Assembly (NCBI RefSeq): GCF_014200595.1
Contig: NZ_JACHCG010000004.1
Location: forward strand, 186,001 to 250,000
Reading direction: 5' to 3'
Source of the DNA: Pedobacter cryoconitis
GTDB lineage: Bacteria; Bacteroidota; Bacteroidia; Sphingobacteriales; Sphingobacteriaceae
DNA length: 64,000 nucleotides
Shown: one piece after another, positions 36,958 through 45,993 of the stretch
How positions within the stretch are numbered: the first letter of the stretch is position 1
How the letters are laid out: every line of letters starts with the position of its first letter
Translations under genes and position numbers: made by a program
The notes under the pieces: model-generated
Seen by the model: the letters and a program-made list of their open reading frames with translations, nothing else
Told to the model about the DNA's origin: nothing
Databases searched by the model: none

Positions 36958-37296
36958 ATGCTCGACATTGGAAGCAAGATTATGGAACTCAGGAAGCGAA
37001 AAGCATGGTTACAGGGAGACCTGGCCAAAGCCGTAGAAGCTTCAAGGGATATTATTGGAAAGTATAAACGCAATGAAAACAGCCCCTCTGTAGAGATGGC
37101 CTTAAAGCAGGCCAGGGTGTTTGATATTTCTGTAGATTATCTGCTGGGAGAAGGAAAGCATGCTGCTTATGACAAAGACACACTTAAGCGATTAGAAGAT
37201 ATACAGGTCTTAGACCAGGATACCAGGCTCATTCTATTTAACATCATAGATACCTTTCTAAGGAACGCTAAAGCCAGAAAAGCTTACGGACAGTAA
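36958..37296 (+). CDS. XRE-family transcription regulator
   Basis: The 112-aa protein has an N-terminal helix-turn-helix (about 5-60, KIMELRKRKAWLQGDLAKAV, NSPSVEMALKQARVF, DISVDYLLGEG) and a short helical tail (70-112) that may dimerise. It is divergent from ORF6N with a 92-base shared region. Its last codon and stop lie inside a perfect 22-bp palindrome shared with the convergent immunity-like gene. Confidence 0.9.
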   Translation: MLDIGSKIMELRKRKAWLQGDLAKAVEASRDIIGKYKRNENSPSVEMALKQARVFDISVDYLLGEGKHAAYDKDTLKRLEDIQVLDQDTRLILFNIIDTFLRNAKARKAYGQ

Positions 37297-37337
37297 ATAA
37301 CAAAGCCCGGCTTATAGCCGGGCTTTGTTATTTACTG
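37291..37337. terminator. 22-bp perfect palindrome holding two stop codons
   Basis: Arms 37291-37312 and 37316-37337 pair perfectly around TAT. The left arm begins with the CAG TAA end of the XRE gene and the right arm carries the mirrored CAG TAA of the gene at 37332. Both proteins therefore end in Gln within the stem. It is a bidirectional terminator. Confidence 0.9.
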
Positions 37338-37661
37338 TGGCACCAAAGGAAACCTCTTTAAAGGAGAAAAGTCACCTTTAAATACTTCTAACTCAAATAA
37401 CTTTCCGTTGGAATCTAAAATCACAGATATAAAGACTGGAACCTGATCAACATCAGAAAAGTCAGCTTCAGCTAAAACTCTTGAATAAGCCCTATCATCT
37501 TTTCCTTCAACGATAACTTTTAGACTACCCATTCCCCCATCATTCATTTCCTTAACATTAACATCACTTAACTTATTAATTATATCTTGCCCCTCGATAG
37601 TATCCTTTATCATCCAGGTTATTAAAGCAATCTCTTCATCTTTTAACTTTCTTACTATCAT
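37332..37661 (-). CDS. Putative immunity protein of the orphan toxin tip
   Basis: The 109-aa protein begins IVRKLKDEEIALITWMI, a pattern I associate with a small DUF family (possibly DUF6984) seen near polymorphic toxins. It has no signal peptide. Its ATG overlaps the stop of the toxin tip by one base (TAATG), so translation is probably coupled. The function as antitoxin is inferred from position. Confidence 0.65.
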   Translation of the reverse strand: MIVRKLKDEEIALITWMIKDTIEGQDIINKLSDVNVKEMNDGGMGSLKVIVEGKDDRAYSRVLAEADFSDVDQVPVFISVILDSNGKLFELEVFKGDFSPLKRFPLVPQ

Positions 37662-38460
37662 TATCTAGGAGGTTTTATTGAACCTATGTTTATTTTCCCA
37701 CCAGGCAGTTTCACACCGCTATAGCTTACTTCTACATTATTCACTATAACGGTACCTGTAATCCTTACTCCAGTTCTATATGTGGAAGCAGGCTTTATAT
37801 CCTTTACAATTGCCGCTTTTACAGCTTCTACATTTAGTCCTTTTGCTTCGATATGTCTAGTTGCATGCCACATTTGCTCTGGAGTATTACCAAAGGACGG
37901 TTTAGGTTGGACAATACCGACCATACCATGAGCAAATGCTGTAAGTCCCATAGCTACATTCACTGGATCGCTCCATTGCGCTTTTACCTCCTGAAGCACA
38001 AAAGAGCCATAGCTCCTACTGCCATATAAATACTCAATTGCTGCTGCCTGTACATTTTCAGAACTTAAGAAATTGAATCCTGCCTGCTTTAAAGTTTTTT
38101 CGCTTATCGTTTGTTCAAATTGACCTCTCCAATAATCATTCCATCCTCTTGAATCTGCCTGACCTGTATTAGGAGTGCTTGACGCTTTCGCATTTTCACT
38201 AAATTCCTTAACCCTATCCCAAGGTACCTGATAAACATCATTACGTCCATCATTAGAATTAAAAGTGTTTTTCCGTTTGGATCTACATATCTTGTTGTAA
38301 TTGATTCAGTAGACCTGCCATCAGGATCAATTATAGAAATAGGATTATTTGTAGCATAATTATAAGGTGACCAATGTTGATAGCTCTCCGCAAGCGGATC
38401 AATCGTGCTCCACCTTCCAATAACTGGATCATAGAAACGAGCGCCATAATCATACTCCTT
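37661..38460 (-). pseudogene. Orphan Rhs tip: end of the core plus a toxin domain, frameshifted
   Basis: Reading on the minus strand, the frame opens at 38460 after a TGA. It matches the Rhs core end ([20 protein letters not shown], then [13 protein letters not shown]), nearly the same as in the main Rhs gene. Near the five-T run at 38268-38272 the frame shifts by one base, and the toxin part continues in another frame to the stop at 37661; an unshifted start at 37999 leaves 112 codons. The tip has HATRHIE and later SGVKLPGGKINIGSIKP, a pattern seen in BECR-type RNase toxins (weak inference). It has no start of its own, as in silent Rhs tips that can recombine into the main gene. Confidence 0.75.
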
Positions 38461-38493
38461 TCAATTGTAAGAAGTCTCTCCAGCTATAGTGCG

Positions 38494-38940
38494 CTACATT
38501 TTTCTTCCATTCAGAACAACATAATTTTCTAATATATCAATCGAAAGATACTCATAACCAACCTTTATATTATGATTTATGTAATATGTATTAATGAAAT
38601 CCTCTCTTTGTTTATAATCATAATATTTCACTTTATAAGATTTAAAGCTAAGGTCTACTGGTGCACCATAGTTATTACATATTACAAGTTGATCTGTCAT
38701 CTTTCTTTTCCACACGAATGTTAAACTATTTTTATTCGTAGTTTCAAGATATTCACCACTAGGTTTCCATAACCCAATATATTTACCTGGGATAACAAGG
38801 CATTTTCCTCCAAGTCTTTTCCAGATAGTAATACATTCCGTTTTATCCTTATTATAATAAAAACTACGTTTTTCTACGAAATAGAAAGCACCTAATAGAA
38901 ATACTATAAGAAATACAAACTTCCATTTTATATTTTTCAT
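38494..38940 (-). CDS. Membrane-anchored putative immunity protein
   Basis: The 148-aa protein has one N-terminal membrane helix (about 7-22, WKFVFLIVFLLGAFYFV) followed by about 125 exported residues rich in Tyr, Lys and Asn. Its ATG overlaps the stop of the Rhs gene by four bases (ATGA). Position and coupling mark it as the immunity partner of that toxin, and its membrane location suggests the toxin acts in the periplasm or on the envelope. No family is recognised. Confidence 0.65.
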   Translation of the reverse strand: MKNIKWKFVFLIVFLLGAFYFVEKRSFYYNKDKTECITIWKRLGGKCLVIPGKYIGLWKPSGEYLETTNKNSLTFVWKRKMTDQLVICNNYGAPVDLSFKSYKVKYYDYKQREDFINTYYINHNIKVGYEYLSIDILENYVVLNGRKM

Positions 38941-40514
38941 TTTTTATACCTCTTTATAAAAGAATTAAAATAACCTATTCCCTTGTTCCATCCAGCTTTC
39001 TGTGAGAGTTGTGTGGATGAACTTTCACTAGAAAAACCACGTTCCTGAATACTTTGAAGAGCGTCAAAACCCATCCGCGATTCACCCCAGCTAAGCCCTT
39101 CTCTTCCGGCTATATATCCTGCCGCATAATTCCCTATATCTCTTGCTGAAGCATAAACTTTCTCACCGTCCTTTTTATGGCCAAAAGGCATTCCGCGATA
39201 AAAATAGTCTGAATTATTTTGCTCGTCTTTTCCTCTATTTGGCCCAAGCCTTTTAAAATCATAATCTCCACCACCAACCCCATTCCACATATAACTAATT
39301 ATACCTAAACTTTTATTTCCAATAATGTCATTATTAATAAACTTTAATCCGCTTCCATCTGTAGGATCAATAGTCCCCTTCCATTCATTAGTTTCACTAT
39401 AATAAAATGACTCCATAGTTAATGACTCACCTATCGTTTCACCAGTACGTTTACCATCGGTACCAACTACATAAATATTTTTGTCTCCATCATTTACATT
39501 TCCTCCAACTACCTTATAAGTTCCATCATCATTTTCAGTTACGTCTGTAGAAAACATTCCATCAGGATCAATGAATCGGATTGGGTTATTATTCCCATAG
39601 ACATAAGGCGCATATCTTCTGCCATCTTCAGAAAGTGGGTCTATCGTACTGAAACGCCCAATCACCGGGTCATAGAAACGAGCCCCGTAATCATACTGAC
39701 CTAACTCATCTTGCAATTCCTTACCATTATACAAATACTTATTATCTAAAGATACTGGAGATCCTGATGATTTGCGTAATCCAAACGGATAATAATCATC
39801 ACTCTGCAATCTTTCCATTTTATTTGTAGCGGGATTTTTATGAAAGCTGTAGCGTACATTTCCTAAATGATCTGTCAAATTATATTCATAACTATAGCTT
39901 GAGCCAATTTTTCTGGCAACACCAACTTCTGTATTTATAAATTCAATATTGCCATCCCTGTATTGAATTCCTCCAACATAATCTATAACTACATCACTAC
40001 TAGTCTTCTTTAACTTATTTCCGGCAGCATCATATAAGTAAAAAAGTTTCAAACCCGTTATTTTAGCAGGAAGGTTCAAATCATTATACGTGATTGTCTG
40101 TCCATTCTTTCCATCAACAGTAGCATTCCCATTTTCGTCATAAGAATAAGCACTTATTTCATTTCCCCCTGTTATCTGGCTCAACTGGTTACCACTGTAA
40201 GAATAAGACCGTGTAACATCATCACGTTTTAAACTCTTAATGTTACCCATCAGATCATATGTAATGACTTCACTCATTCCACCACCAATGCCGCTTTCTA
40301 ACCTATTCAACTTATCGTAAACATATACAAATTTGTCATTCAGCGTTTTTCCAGATCCCCATAGCTGATCTGAAATATTTCCATTGAACTGCGGGTTCGT
40401 CCCCTCCTCATAACGTAATTGTTGACTGAATTGATCAGAAGTACTACTTTTCAGCCATCCACGTTCATTATAAGTATAAATAGTCTTTTGTTCGCCATTG
40501 CTTAGTTCTTTCAT
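38937..40514 (-). CDS. Rhs/YD-repeat protein: core and toxin tip
   Basis: The 525-aa ORF starts inside YD repeats (IYTYNERGWLKS, YVYDKLNRLES, YDLMGNIKSL, YSYDENGNATVDG). It runs into the Rhs core end [20 protein letters not shown] (about 270-290) and DPDGM, then a variable tip of about 210 residues. The tip has GGGDYDFKRLGPNRG, FYRGMPFGH and a glycine-rich AAGYIAGREG, which resemble polymorphic toxin type 44; this is tentative. Its frame is open back to 40565, so the ATG at 40514 is probably not the native start but the edge of a rearrangement joining it to the preceding ORF. Confidence 0.8.
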   Translation of the reverse strand: MKELSNGEQKTIYTYNERGWLKSSTSDQFSQQLRYEEGTNPQFNGNISDQLWGSGKTLNDKFVYVYDKLNRLESGIGGGMSEVITYDLMGNIKSLKRDDVTRSYSYSGNQLSQITGGNEISAYSYDENGNATVDGKNGQTITYNDLNLPAKITGLKLFYLYDAAGNKLKKTSSDVVIDYVGGIQYRDGNIEFINTEVGVARKIGSSYSYEYNLTDHLGNVRYSFHKNPATNKMERLQSDDYYPFGLRKSSGSPVSLDNKYLYNGKELQDELGQYDYGARFYDPVIGRFSTIDPLSEDGRRYAPYVYGNNNPIRFIDPDGMFSTDVTENDDGTYKVVGGNVNDGDKNIYVVGTDGKRTGETIGESLTMESFYYSETNEWKGTIDPTDGSGLKFINNDIIGNKSLGIISYMWNGVGGGDYDFKRLGPNRGKDEQNNSDYFYRGMPFGHKKDGEKVYASARDIGNYAAGYIAGREGLSWGESRMGFDALQSIQERGFSSESSSTQLSQKAGWNKGIGYFNSFIKRYKK

Positions 40515-41330
40515 TCTGAGCTGACCAACCTCATTATAATAATTCTGTAGCCCAGAGTGATAGAGCTACTAAATTCGATAGCATCCACATCTCCACCAAA
40601 GGTGTAAACTTTACCATCTTCAGTAGTAATCGTAAATTTATAAAAAGGTTTGGGAAGACTTTCTCTCGTCCCATTATTGGTTTGTCCTGTAGGAGCATAA
40701 AAATCTACAACAAGATCTTTATTTTCTACTTCTACTTTTATTCTTCTTCCATCTTTTGATTTGACCTTTATCTTTACAAGGCCATCAGTATCACGATACA
40801 TATAAAAACTGGCATTAATTCCAGGCGCATTGACTATGAACTCATCGGGTTCACTATCGGCATAATTCGACTGGGTTCCCTCTCCTGCAGGAAAAAAATT
40901 AGTAAAACTCGCCTCACTTAACCAGTCAGTTCTATTTAACAGATACCCACGATAGAAATATCCATATACAGGATTACCATTAAATCCAGGACCACCTTCG
41001 CGTATAACGTCGGTGTTATTCCGCTCATCTTTGAATCCGTGAATGACTCTGGTAATTGATCCACCACAAGAAAGATTCCATCCCAGACTAACCCATGTAG
41101 GATGTTGCTGCACTTTAAGTCCACTTGCATAATAACTCAATTGTATAGGTACTTCTATATCCTTAACCTTAATAGTATGTATAGGAACTGCAATTTGAGG
41201 CAACCCATTGAAAAGATCAGTAGGGATTTGTCCATATCTTCCAAGTTCAGCTGCATTTGGTGTTTGCGGTAACACTTGAGCATTTAGCTTATACAGCGAT
41301 ATATAAAAAAAGTAGTATTTTTTTCTTCAT
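40511..41330 (-). pseudogene. Rhs N-terminal part, out of frame with its signal peptide
   Basis: From GTG 41275 a 254-codon frame carries the start of a Bacteroidota Rhs protein (LPQTPNAAELGRYGQIP, then QLSYYASGLKVQQHP, VSLGWNLSCGG). An ATG at 41330 begins a signal-like MKKKILLFLYIAV followed by TAA. Removing one base from the A7 or T7 run at 41302-41324 joins it to ...YKLNAQVLPQTPN. At the other end the frame runs into unrelated codons (ITLGYRIIIMRLVSSE) and stops at 40511, overlapping the next ORF by four bases. About 500-700 residues normally found between these parts are missing. Confidence 0.75.
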
Positions 41331-41501
41331 AATGATTGTTTTTTTTTAAAGAGAATGCTGGTCATTCCCCAAATTTATGATTGAGAATATTTTTAAATAA
41401 AATTGATTTAAATATCAGATAGTCAATCTTCAGAGATTAACTGTAAAACAGTTATATGTTTTAATGGGGGCTGAGAGAGCATGCATTTTTCGTATAATTG
41501 C

Positions 41502-41545
41502 TTAACTATAATGTGTCGCAATATACAATATCAGTTAACTATAAT
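41502..41545. repeat. TTAACTATAAT direct repeat, 33 bp apart
   Basis: Identical 11-mers at 41502-41512 and 41535-41545 are three helical turns apart. They lie in the AT-rich 438-base gap (41331-41768) upstream of the Rhs start and the lipoprotein gene. No gene or other feature was seen in this gap. Confidence 0.45.
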
Positions 41546-41768
41546 TCATTATTAAAAAATAAAATAAGCCATAAGCATACTTTTATTTAACAAATAACAT
41601 TAAATAATTACATAAACAGAATCCGTTAATAATCAATATGTTAAAAAAGAATATTACAAATCATTATTCAAAAGAAAATTCATCATGTGCTTTTTTTCTG
41701 GCTAGAATCTTGTCTTAAACAATCGATATACTTATTTTTAGCAGAGAAATCTGCATAAAAACACCAGC

Positions 41769-42233
41769 ATGAAAAAAACAATTTTATCATTAACCATCCT
41801 GGCAGGACTTTTTGCTGCCTGTCAGCAAAATAAAACTACAGAACAAAAAATAGACAGTCTGGCTACAACACCAGATACGAATGCTTCCAAAGCGAAAGCC
41901 TGCTACGTCTACATTAAAGATAAAGACACCGTTTCCCTCTCACTGATTACCGCAGGAAATGCAGTAGCAGGTAGCTTAAACTATAATTTTTATGAGAAAG
42001 ATAAAAATGCCGGCACTATCGCGGGAATAATTAAAGGAGACACCATTATTGCAGATTATACATTTCAATCTGAGGGATCAACCTCTTACAGACAAGTTTC
42101 ATTTATCAAAAAAGGAGATCAGTTGTTAGAAGGTTACGGCCCAACACAAGAAGCAGATGGCAGAAGGGTCTTTACTAATATAGCAGGCTTAAAATACGGG
42201 GACATTACCCTTTCACCGGTCAACTGTAAATAA
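41769..42233 (+). CDS. Small lipoprotein, unknown
   Basis: The 154-aa lipoprotein has lipobox LFAAC (Cys18). A flexible Thr/Ser/Lys linker and a beta-rich domain of about 110 residues follow, with two cysteines (45 and the penultimate residue 153) that may form a disulfide. No family is recognised. It is anchored in the periplasm or outer membrane and is convergent with the pseudouridine synthase gene, sharing a hairpin at the stops. Confidence 0.8.
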   Translation: MKKTILSLTILAGLFAACQQNKTTEQKIDSLATTPDTNASKAKACYVYIKDKDTVSLSLITAGNAVAGSLNYNFYEKDKNAGTIAGIIKGDTIIADYTFQSEGSTSYRQVSFIKKGDQLLEGYGPTQEADGRRVFTNIAGLKYGDITLSPVNCK

Positions 42234-42236
42234 GAA

Positions 42237-42269
42237 ACGTTTTGAATCCTTAAAAGGACTCAAAACGCT
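42237..42269. terminator. Hairpin at the stop of the pseudouridine synthase gene
   Basis: A 15-bp stem with one A-C mismatch (ACGTTTTGA.. with ..TCAAAACGC) has its tip AA just at the stop codon region. The right arm is the coding end of the synthase gene. Confidence 0.65.
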
Positions 42270-42936
42270 CCCAAAATCCGTCTACAGGAAGTTTGGCAAA
42301 GATATTTACCGGTTCTTTTTTAACCGGGTGAAGGAATTGCAATCTTCTGGCGTGCAAACAAATACTTCCTTTACGGCTGCCGCGTGGGTAGCCGTATTTA
42401 TTATCCCCAACAATCGGGCAGCCTAAAGTAGAAAGCTGGACCCTGATCTGATGAGAGCGTCCTGTTAAAGGATCGACCTCAATCAGATAATATCCGCCAA
42501 GTTCGCCAAGCAGCCTGTAGCTTAATTCAGCACGCTGACTTCCCGGAACTTCTGTATTGTGCGGCGTAACCACATTTGTTTTTGGATTTTTTACCAGCCA
42601 GTGTACCAGCGTTCCGGAAATATTAGCCGGACGGTTGCGTACAACCGCCCAGTAAGTTTTCTTAACCTCCCTGTTTTTAAAAATGGCATTCATTCTTTCC
42701 AGTGCCTTACTTGTCTTTGCAAATAAAATCACCCCGCTTACCGGGCGGTCTAAACGATGTACCACACCTAAAAAAGCACTGTTAGGCTTATTATATTTTT
42801 TGGCGATGTACCTTTTCACCATATCTTCCAATGGCTCATCACGAGTTTCATCCACCTGAACAATATCACCTGCACGTTTACAAATCGCAATCAGGTGGTT
42901 ATCTTCGAAAAGTACATCTTTATCAGTTACCGACAT
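42250..42936 (-). CDS. RluA-family rRNA/tRNA pseudouridine synthase
   Basis: The 228-aa enzyme turns uridine into pseudouridine in structured RNA. The catalytic Asp is in the motif VVHRLDRPVSGVILFAKT (about residue 65). KKTYWAVV, PLTGRSHQIRVQL and GDNKYGYPRGS follow in the order typical of RluA relatives. No S4 domain is present at the N-terminus. The exact target site cannot be read. It lies two bases after panB on the same strand, so they are one transcript. Confidence 0.92.
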   Translation of the reverse strand: MSVTDKDVLFEDNHLIAICKRAGDIVQVDETRDEPLEDMVKRYIAKKYNKPNSAFLGVVHRLDRPVSGVILFAKTSKALERMNAIFKNREVKKTYWAVVRNRPANISGTLVHWLVKNPKTNVVTPHNTEVPGSQRAELSYRLLGELGGYYLIEVDPLTGRSHQIRVQLSTLGCPIVGDNKYGYPRGSRKGSICLHARRLQFLHPVKKEPVNIFAKLPVDGFWERFESF

Positions 42937-42938
42937 TT

Positions 42939-43754
42939 TTAGTATTGCTCCTTTTCATTTGGAAAGTCATTCGCTTTCACATCCTTAATATATGCTTTTG
43001 CAGCACCTAAAATTCCGTCATATAAATTAATATACTGACGTAAAAAGCGTGGTTTAAAGCCTTTAGTTAAACCGATCATATCGTTTACTACTAAAACCTG
43101 TCCATCACAATGTGGTCCTGCCCCTATGCCGATAACCGGGATATGAAGACTTTCAGACACTTCTTTAGCCAGTGCAGCAGGTATCTTTTCCAATACAATT
43201 GCAAAACAACCAGCATCCTGTAACGCCTTTGCATCAAGTTTCAGCTTTTCAGCTTCTTCTTCACCTTTGGCTCTAACTGTATAAGTTCCGAATTTATAGA
43301 TCGACTGAGGAGTTAAACCTAAATGGCCCATTACAGGGATACCCGCAGTAATAATCCTTGAAATAGAATCGACCACTTCAGTACCGCCTTCCAGCTTTAC
43401 ACCGTGAGCACCTGATTCTTTCATGATTCTGATGGCAGAACTTAAAGCCTCTTTAGAATTACCCTGGTAAGAACCGAAAGGAAGATCTACTACTACAAAA
43501 GCGCGTGTTGCGCCTCTTACGACACCCTGTGCATGATAAATCATCTGATCCAGTGTAATCGGCAAAGTAGTTTCATGGCCCGCCATTACGTTTGAAGCTG
43601 AATCACCAACCAATAAAACATCAAGTCCCGCATCATCCAGAACCGTAGCCATGGAATAATCATACGCAGTTAACATTGATATCTTTTCACCACTCTGTTT
43701 CATCTCTTGCAGAATGTGGGTCGTAATACGCTTTACTTCTTTGTGTATAGACAT
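42939..43754 (-). CDS. panB: 3-methyl-2-oxobutanoate hydroxymethyltransferase
   Basis: The 271-aa enzyme makes ketopantoate for pantothenate and CoA. TIM-barrel motifs are [26 protein letters not shown] (metal Asp), KLEGG and [21 protein letters not shown]. The length is normal. panC and panD are not nearby. The -7-like box CAAAATTA (reverse TAATTTTG) lies at 43776-43783, 22 bases before the start. Confidence 0.97.
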   Translation of the reverse strand: MSIHKEVKRITTHILQEMKQSGEKISMLTAYDYSMATVLDDAGLDVLLVGDSASNVMAGHETTLPITLDQMIYHAQGVVRGATRAFVVVDLPFGSYQGNSKEALSSAIRIMKESGAHGVKLEGGTEVVDSISRIITAGIPVMGHLGLTPQSIYKFGTYTVRAKGEEEAEKLKLDAKALQDAGCFAIVLEKIPAALAKEVSESLHIPVIGIGAGPHCDGQVLVVNDMIGLTKGFKPRFLRQYINLYDGILGAAKAYIKDVKANDFPNEKEQY

Positions 43755-43775
43755 AAATTTATGCTTTTAGGGGAG

Positions 43776-43783
43776 CAAAATTA
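43776..43783 (-). promoter_or_regulatory. -7 promoter box of panB
   Basis: TAATTTTG on the minus strand matches TAnnTTTG, 21 bases upstream of the panB ATG. Confidence 0.4.
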
Positions 43784-43887
43784 GGGTATTCAATTGAGAA
43801 AATTACCCTAAAACCAATTATATAAGGGATATCCAACGTAACAATTCAATCCTGATAAAAAAAATATGGATTTAAAGATGAAAAAGC

Positions 43888-43895
43888 TATCTTTG
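43888..43895 (+). promoter_or_regulatory. -7 promoter box TATCTTTG of carA
   Basis: A perfect box. It leaves a leader of about 110 bases before the carA ATG at 44014. No clear attenuator hairpin was seen in the leader. Confidence 0.5.
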
Positions 43896-44013
43896 TATCC
43901 CGAAATGAACGGGTTAAACAACAGCACATTTGTTAATCAATATAGCGACTTCAAAACCGCAAATCTTCATTCATTAATCCCTTTTTTAAACTTTATTTTT
44001 CATTTTAATTACG

Positions 44014-45126
44014 ATGACTAACTACACCAAGTTACCTGCTATCCTGTTATTGGCTGACGGTACTGTTTACCACGGTAAAGCTGCCGGAAAGATTGGTACA
44101 ACGACAGGAGAGATTTGTTTCAACACAGGAATGACGGGTTATCAGGAAATTTTCACTGACCCATCTTATTTCGGACAAATCATGGTCACTACGAATGCCC
44201 ATATTGGTAATTATGGAATTCATAAAGAAGAAATCGAATCTGATTCGATTAAGATTGCAGGTCTGGTTTGCAAGAATTACAACATCGGCTATAGCCGTAA
44301 AGAAGCAAATGAATCTATACAGGATTATTTCCAGGATGAAAACATCGTTGGAATTTCTGATATCGATACCCGTGCTTTAGTAAGAAAAATCAGAGATCAG
44401 GGAGCAATGAATGCGATTATCTCTTCTGAAATTACTGACATCGAAGAACTGAAAGCTAAATTAGCACAAGTACCTTCCATGGATGGATTAGAGCTATCTT
44501 CACAGGTTTCTACTAAAGAGCCATATTTCTACGGTTCACCAGATGCGACTTATAAAGTAGCTACCCTGGATTTTGGGATCAAGAAAAACACCTTGCGTAA
44601 CTTCGACGAAAGAGATTTATATGTTCAGGTTTTCCCTGCAAAAACAACTTTTGAAGAAATGGACAAATGGGGAGCTGATGCTTACTTCGTGTCTAATGGC
44701 CCTGGCGATCCATCGGCAATGCCTTATGCCATTGAAACTGTTAAACAGATCCTGGCTTCAGACAAACCACTTTTCGGTATCTGTTTAGGTCACCAGTTAT
44801 TAGCACAAGCTAACGGAATTGGTACTATGAAAATGTTTAACGGCCACAGGGGATTAAATCACCCGGTAAAAAATATTATTAAAAACCACTGCGAAGTAAC
44901 TTCTCAAAATCATGGTTTCGGTGTAATCCCGGAAGAAGTAAGAAGTTCTGACAAAGTGGAAATTACACATATCAACTTAAATGATCAGTCGATCGAAGGA
45001 ATTCGTGTGAAAGGCAAAAAAGCATTCTCGGTACAGTATCACCCTGAATCTTCACCTGGCCCGCATGATTCACGTTATCTGTTTGATGACTTTGTGAAGC
45101 TGATCAAAGGCGAATTAAGCTGGTAG
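44014..45126 (+). CDS. carA: Carbamoyl-phosphate synthase small subunit
   Basis: The 370-aa glutaminase subunit supplies ammonia for carbamoyl phosphate (pyrimidine and arginine synthesis). The N-terminal domain has FNTGMTGYQEIFTDPSY. The class I amidotransferase domain carries the nucleophile Cys in FGICLGHQL (about 253) and the His and Glu in QYHPESSPGPHDS (about 346). The large subunit carB is not in the window; carA is single here. Confidence 0.97.
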   Translation: MTNYTKLPAILLLADGTVYHGKAAGKIGTTTGEICFNTGMTGYQEIFTDPSYFGQIMVTTNAHIGNYGIHKEEIESDSIKIAGLVCKNYNIGYSRKEANESIQDYFQDENIVGISDIDTRALVRKIRDQGAMNAIISSEITDIEELKAKLAQVPSMDGLELSSQVSTKEPYFYGSPDATYKVATLDFGIKKNTLRNFDERDLYVQVFPAKTTFEEMDKWGADAYFVSNGPGDPSAMPYAIETVKQILASDKPLFGICLGHQLLAQANGIGTMKMFNGHRGLNHPVKNIIKNHCEVTSQNHGFGVIPEEVRSSDKVEITHINLNDQSIEGIRVKGKKAFSVQYHPESSPGPHDSRYLFDDFVKLIKGELSW

Positions 45127-45225
45127 ACTGGTAATCACCGGTTCTAACCATCATTTTACCGACATTTTAAGAAAGGATTGAGTCACATCAATCCTTTTTA
45201 CATTAAACCTTGTTACATTTATCTC

Positions 45226-45993
45226 ATGGATAAAACGAATACCATTATCAGTGTCCGTAATCTGGTAAAAAACTATGCTGACTTCAAAGCAGTCAAAGGG
45301 ATTAGTTTCGATGTCTATGAAAATGAGATTTTCGGACTGCTTGGCCCTAACGGTGCAGGAAAAACAACTACATTGGAAATTATCGAGACGCTGCGGGAAA
45401 AAACTTCCGGAGAAATTACAGTAGATGGATTTTCTGTAGATAAAGATGCCAATGAGATCAAAAGAATCATTGGCGTACAATTACAGGCTGCGGGTTATTA
45501 CCCAAACCTGAATCTGGTGGAGCTTATGGAACTTTTTGCTGGTCTGTATGGCGTAAACATCAAACCCATGGAGATGCTGGAGAAAGTAAATCTTCAGGAT
45601 AAAGCAAAAGCAAAATTCAAAGCCCTCTCCGGAGGACAGAAACAACGCTTTTCTATCGCTACCACTTTATTAAATTCTCCTAAGATCATTTTTCTGGATG
45701 AACCGACAACCGGACTGGATCCTCAGGCGCGCCGTAATTTATGGGATCTGATTATTGATATCAGGAACAATGGAACTACCGTAGTGCTAACCACCCATTA
45801 TATGGATGAAGCAGAACAACTTTGCGACCGTGTAGCTTTTGTAGAGCATGGAGAAATCATTGCGCTTGATACCCCGGATAACCTGATTGATCAATTAATC
45901 AACAGCGGATTCGAAAGAAAAAAAGAAGTTAAAAAAGCTAACCTCGAAGATGTATTTATCAATCTTACAGGCCAGGAATGGCGTGAAGGCTAA
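45226..45993 (+). CDS. ABC exporter ATP-binding subunit
   Basis: The start is set at the ATG at 45226 (255 aa), which gives MDKTNTIISVRNLVKNY, the usual beginning; an ATG at 45178 would add 16 residues across a promoter-like AT region. Walker A LLGPNGAGKTTT, signature LSGGQKQRFSIA, Walker B IIFLDEPTTGLD and H-loop TTHYMDEAE are all intact. This is the DrrA/CcmA-like drug or polymer export group. The permease starts on the next base after the stop. Confidence 0.93.
   Translation: MDKTNTIISVRNLVKNYADFKAVKGISFDVYENEIFGLLGPNGAGKTTTLEIIETLREKTSGEITVDGFSVDKDANEIKRIIGVQLQAAGYYPNLNLVELMELFAGLYGVNIKPMEMLEKVNLQDKAKAKFKALSGGQKQRFSIATTLLNSPKIIFLDEPTTGLDPQARRNLWDLIIDIRNNGTTVVLTTHYMDEAEQLCDRVAFVEHGEIIALDTPDNLIDQLINSGFERKKEVKKANLEDVFINLTGQEWREG

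Noticed and set aside
45178..45225. Longer start for the ABC ATPase gene
   Set aside because: The 16 extra residues do not fit the family and lie over promoter-like sequence; ATG 45226 is preferred.
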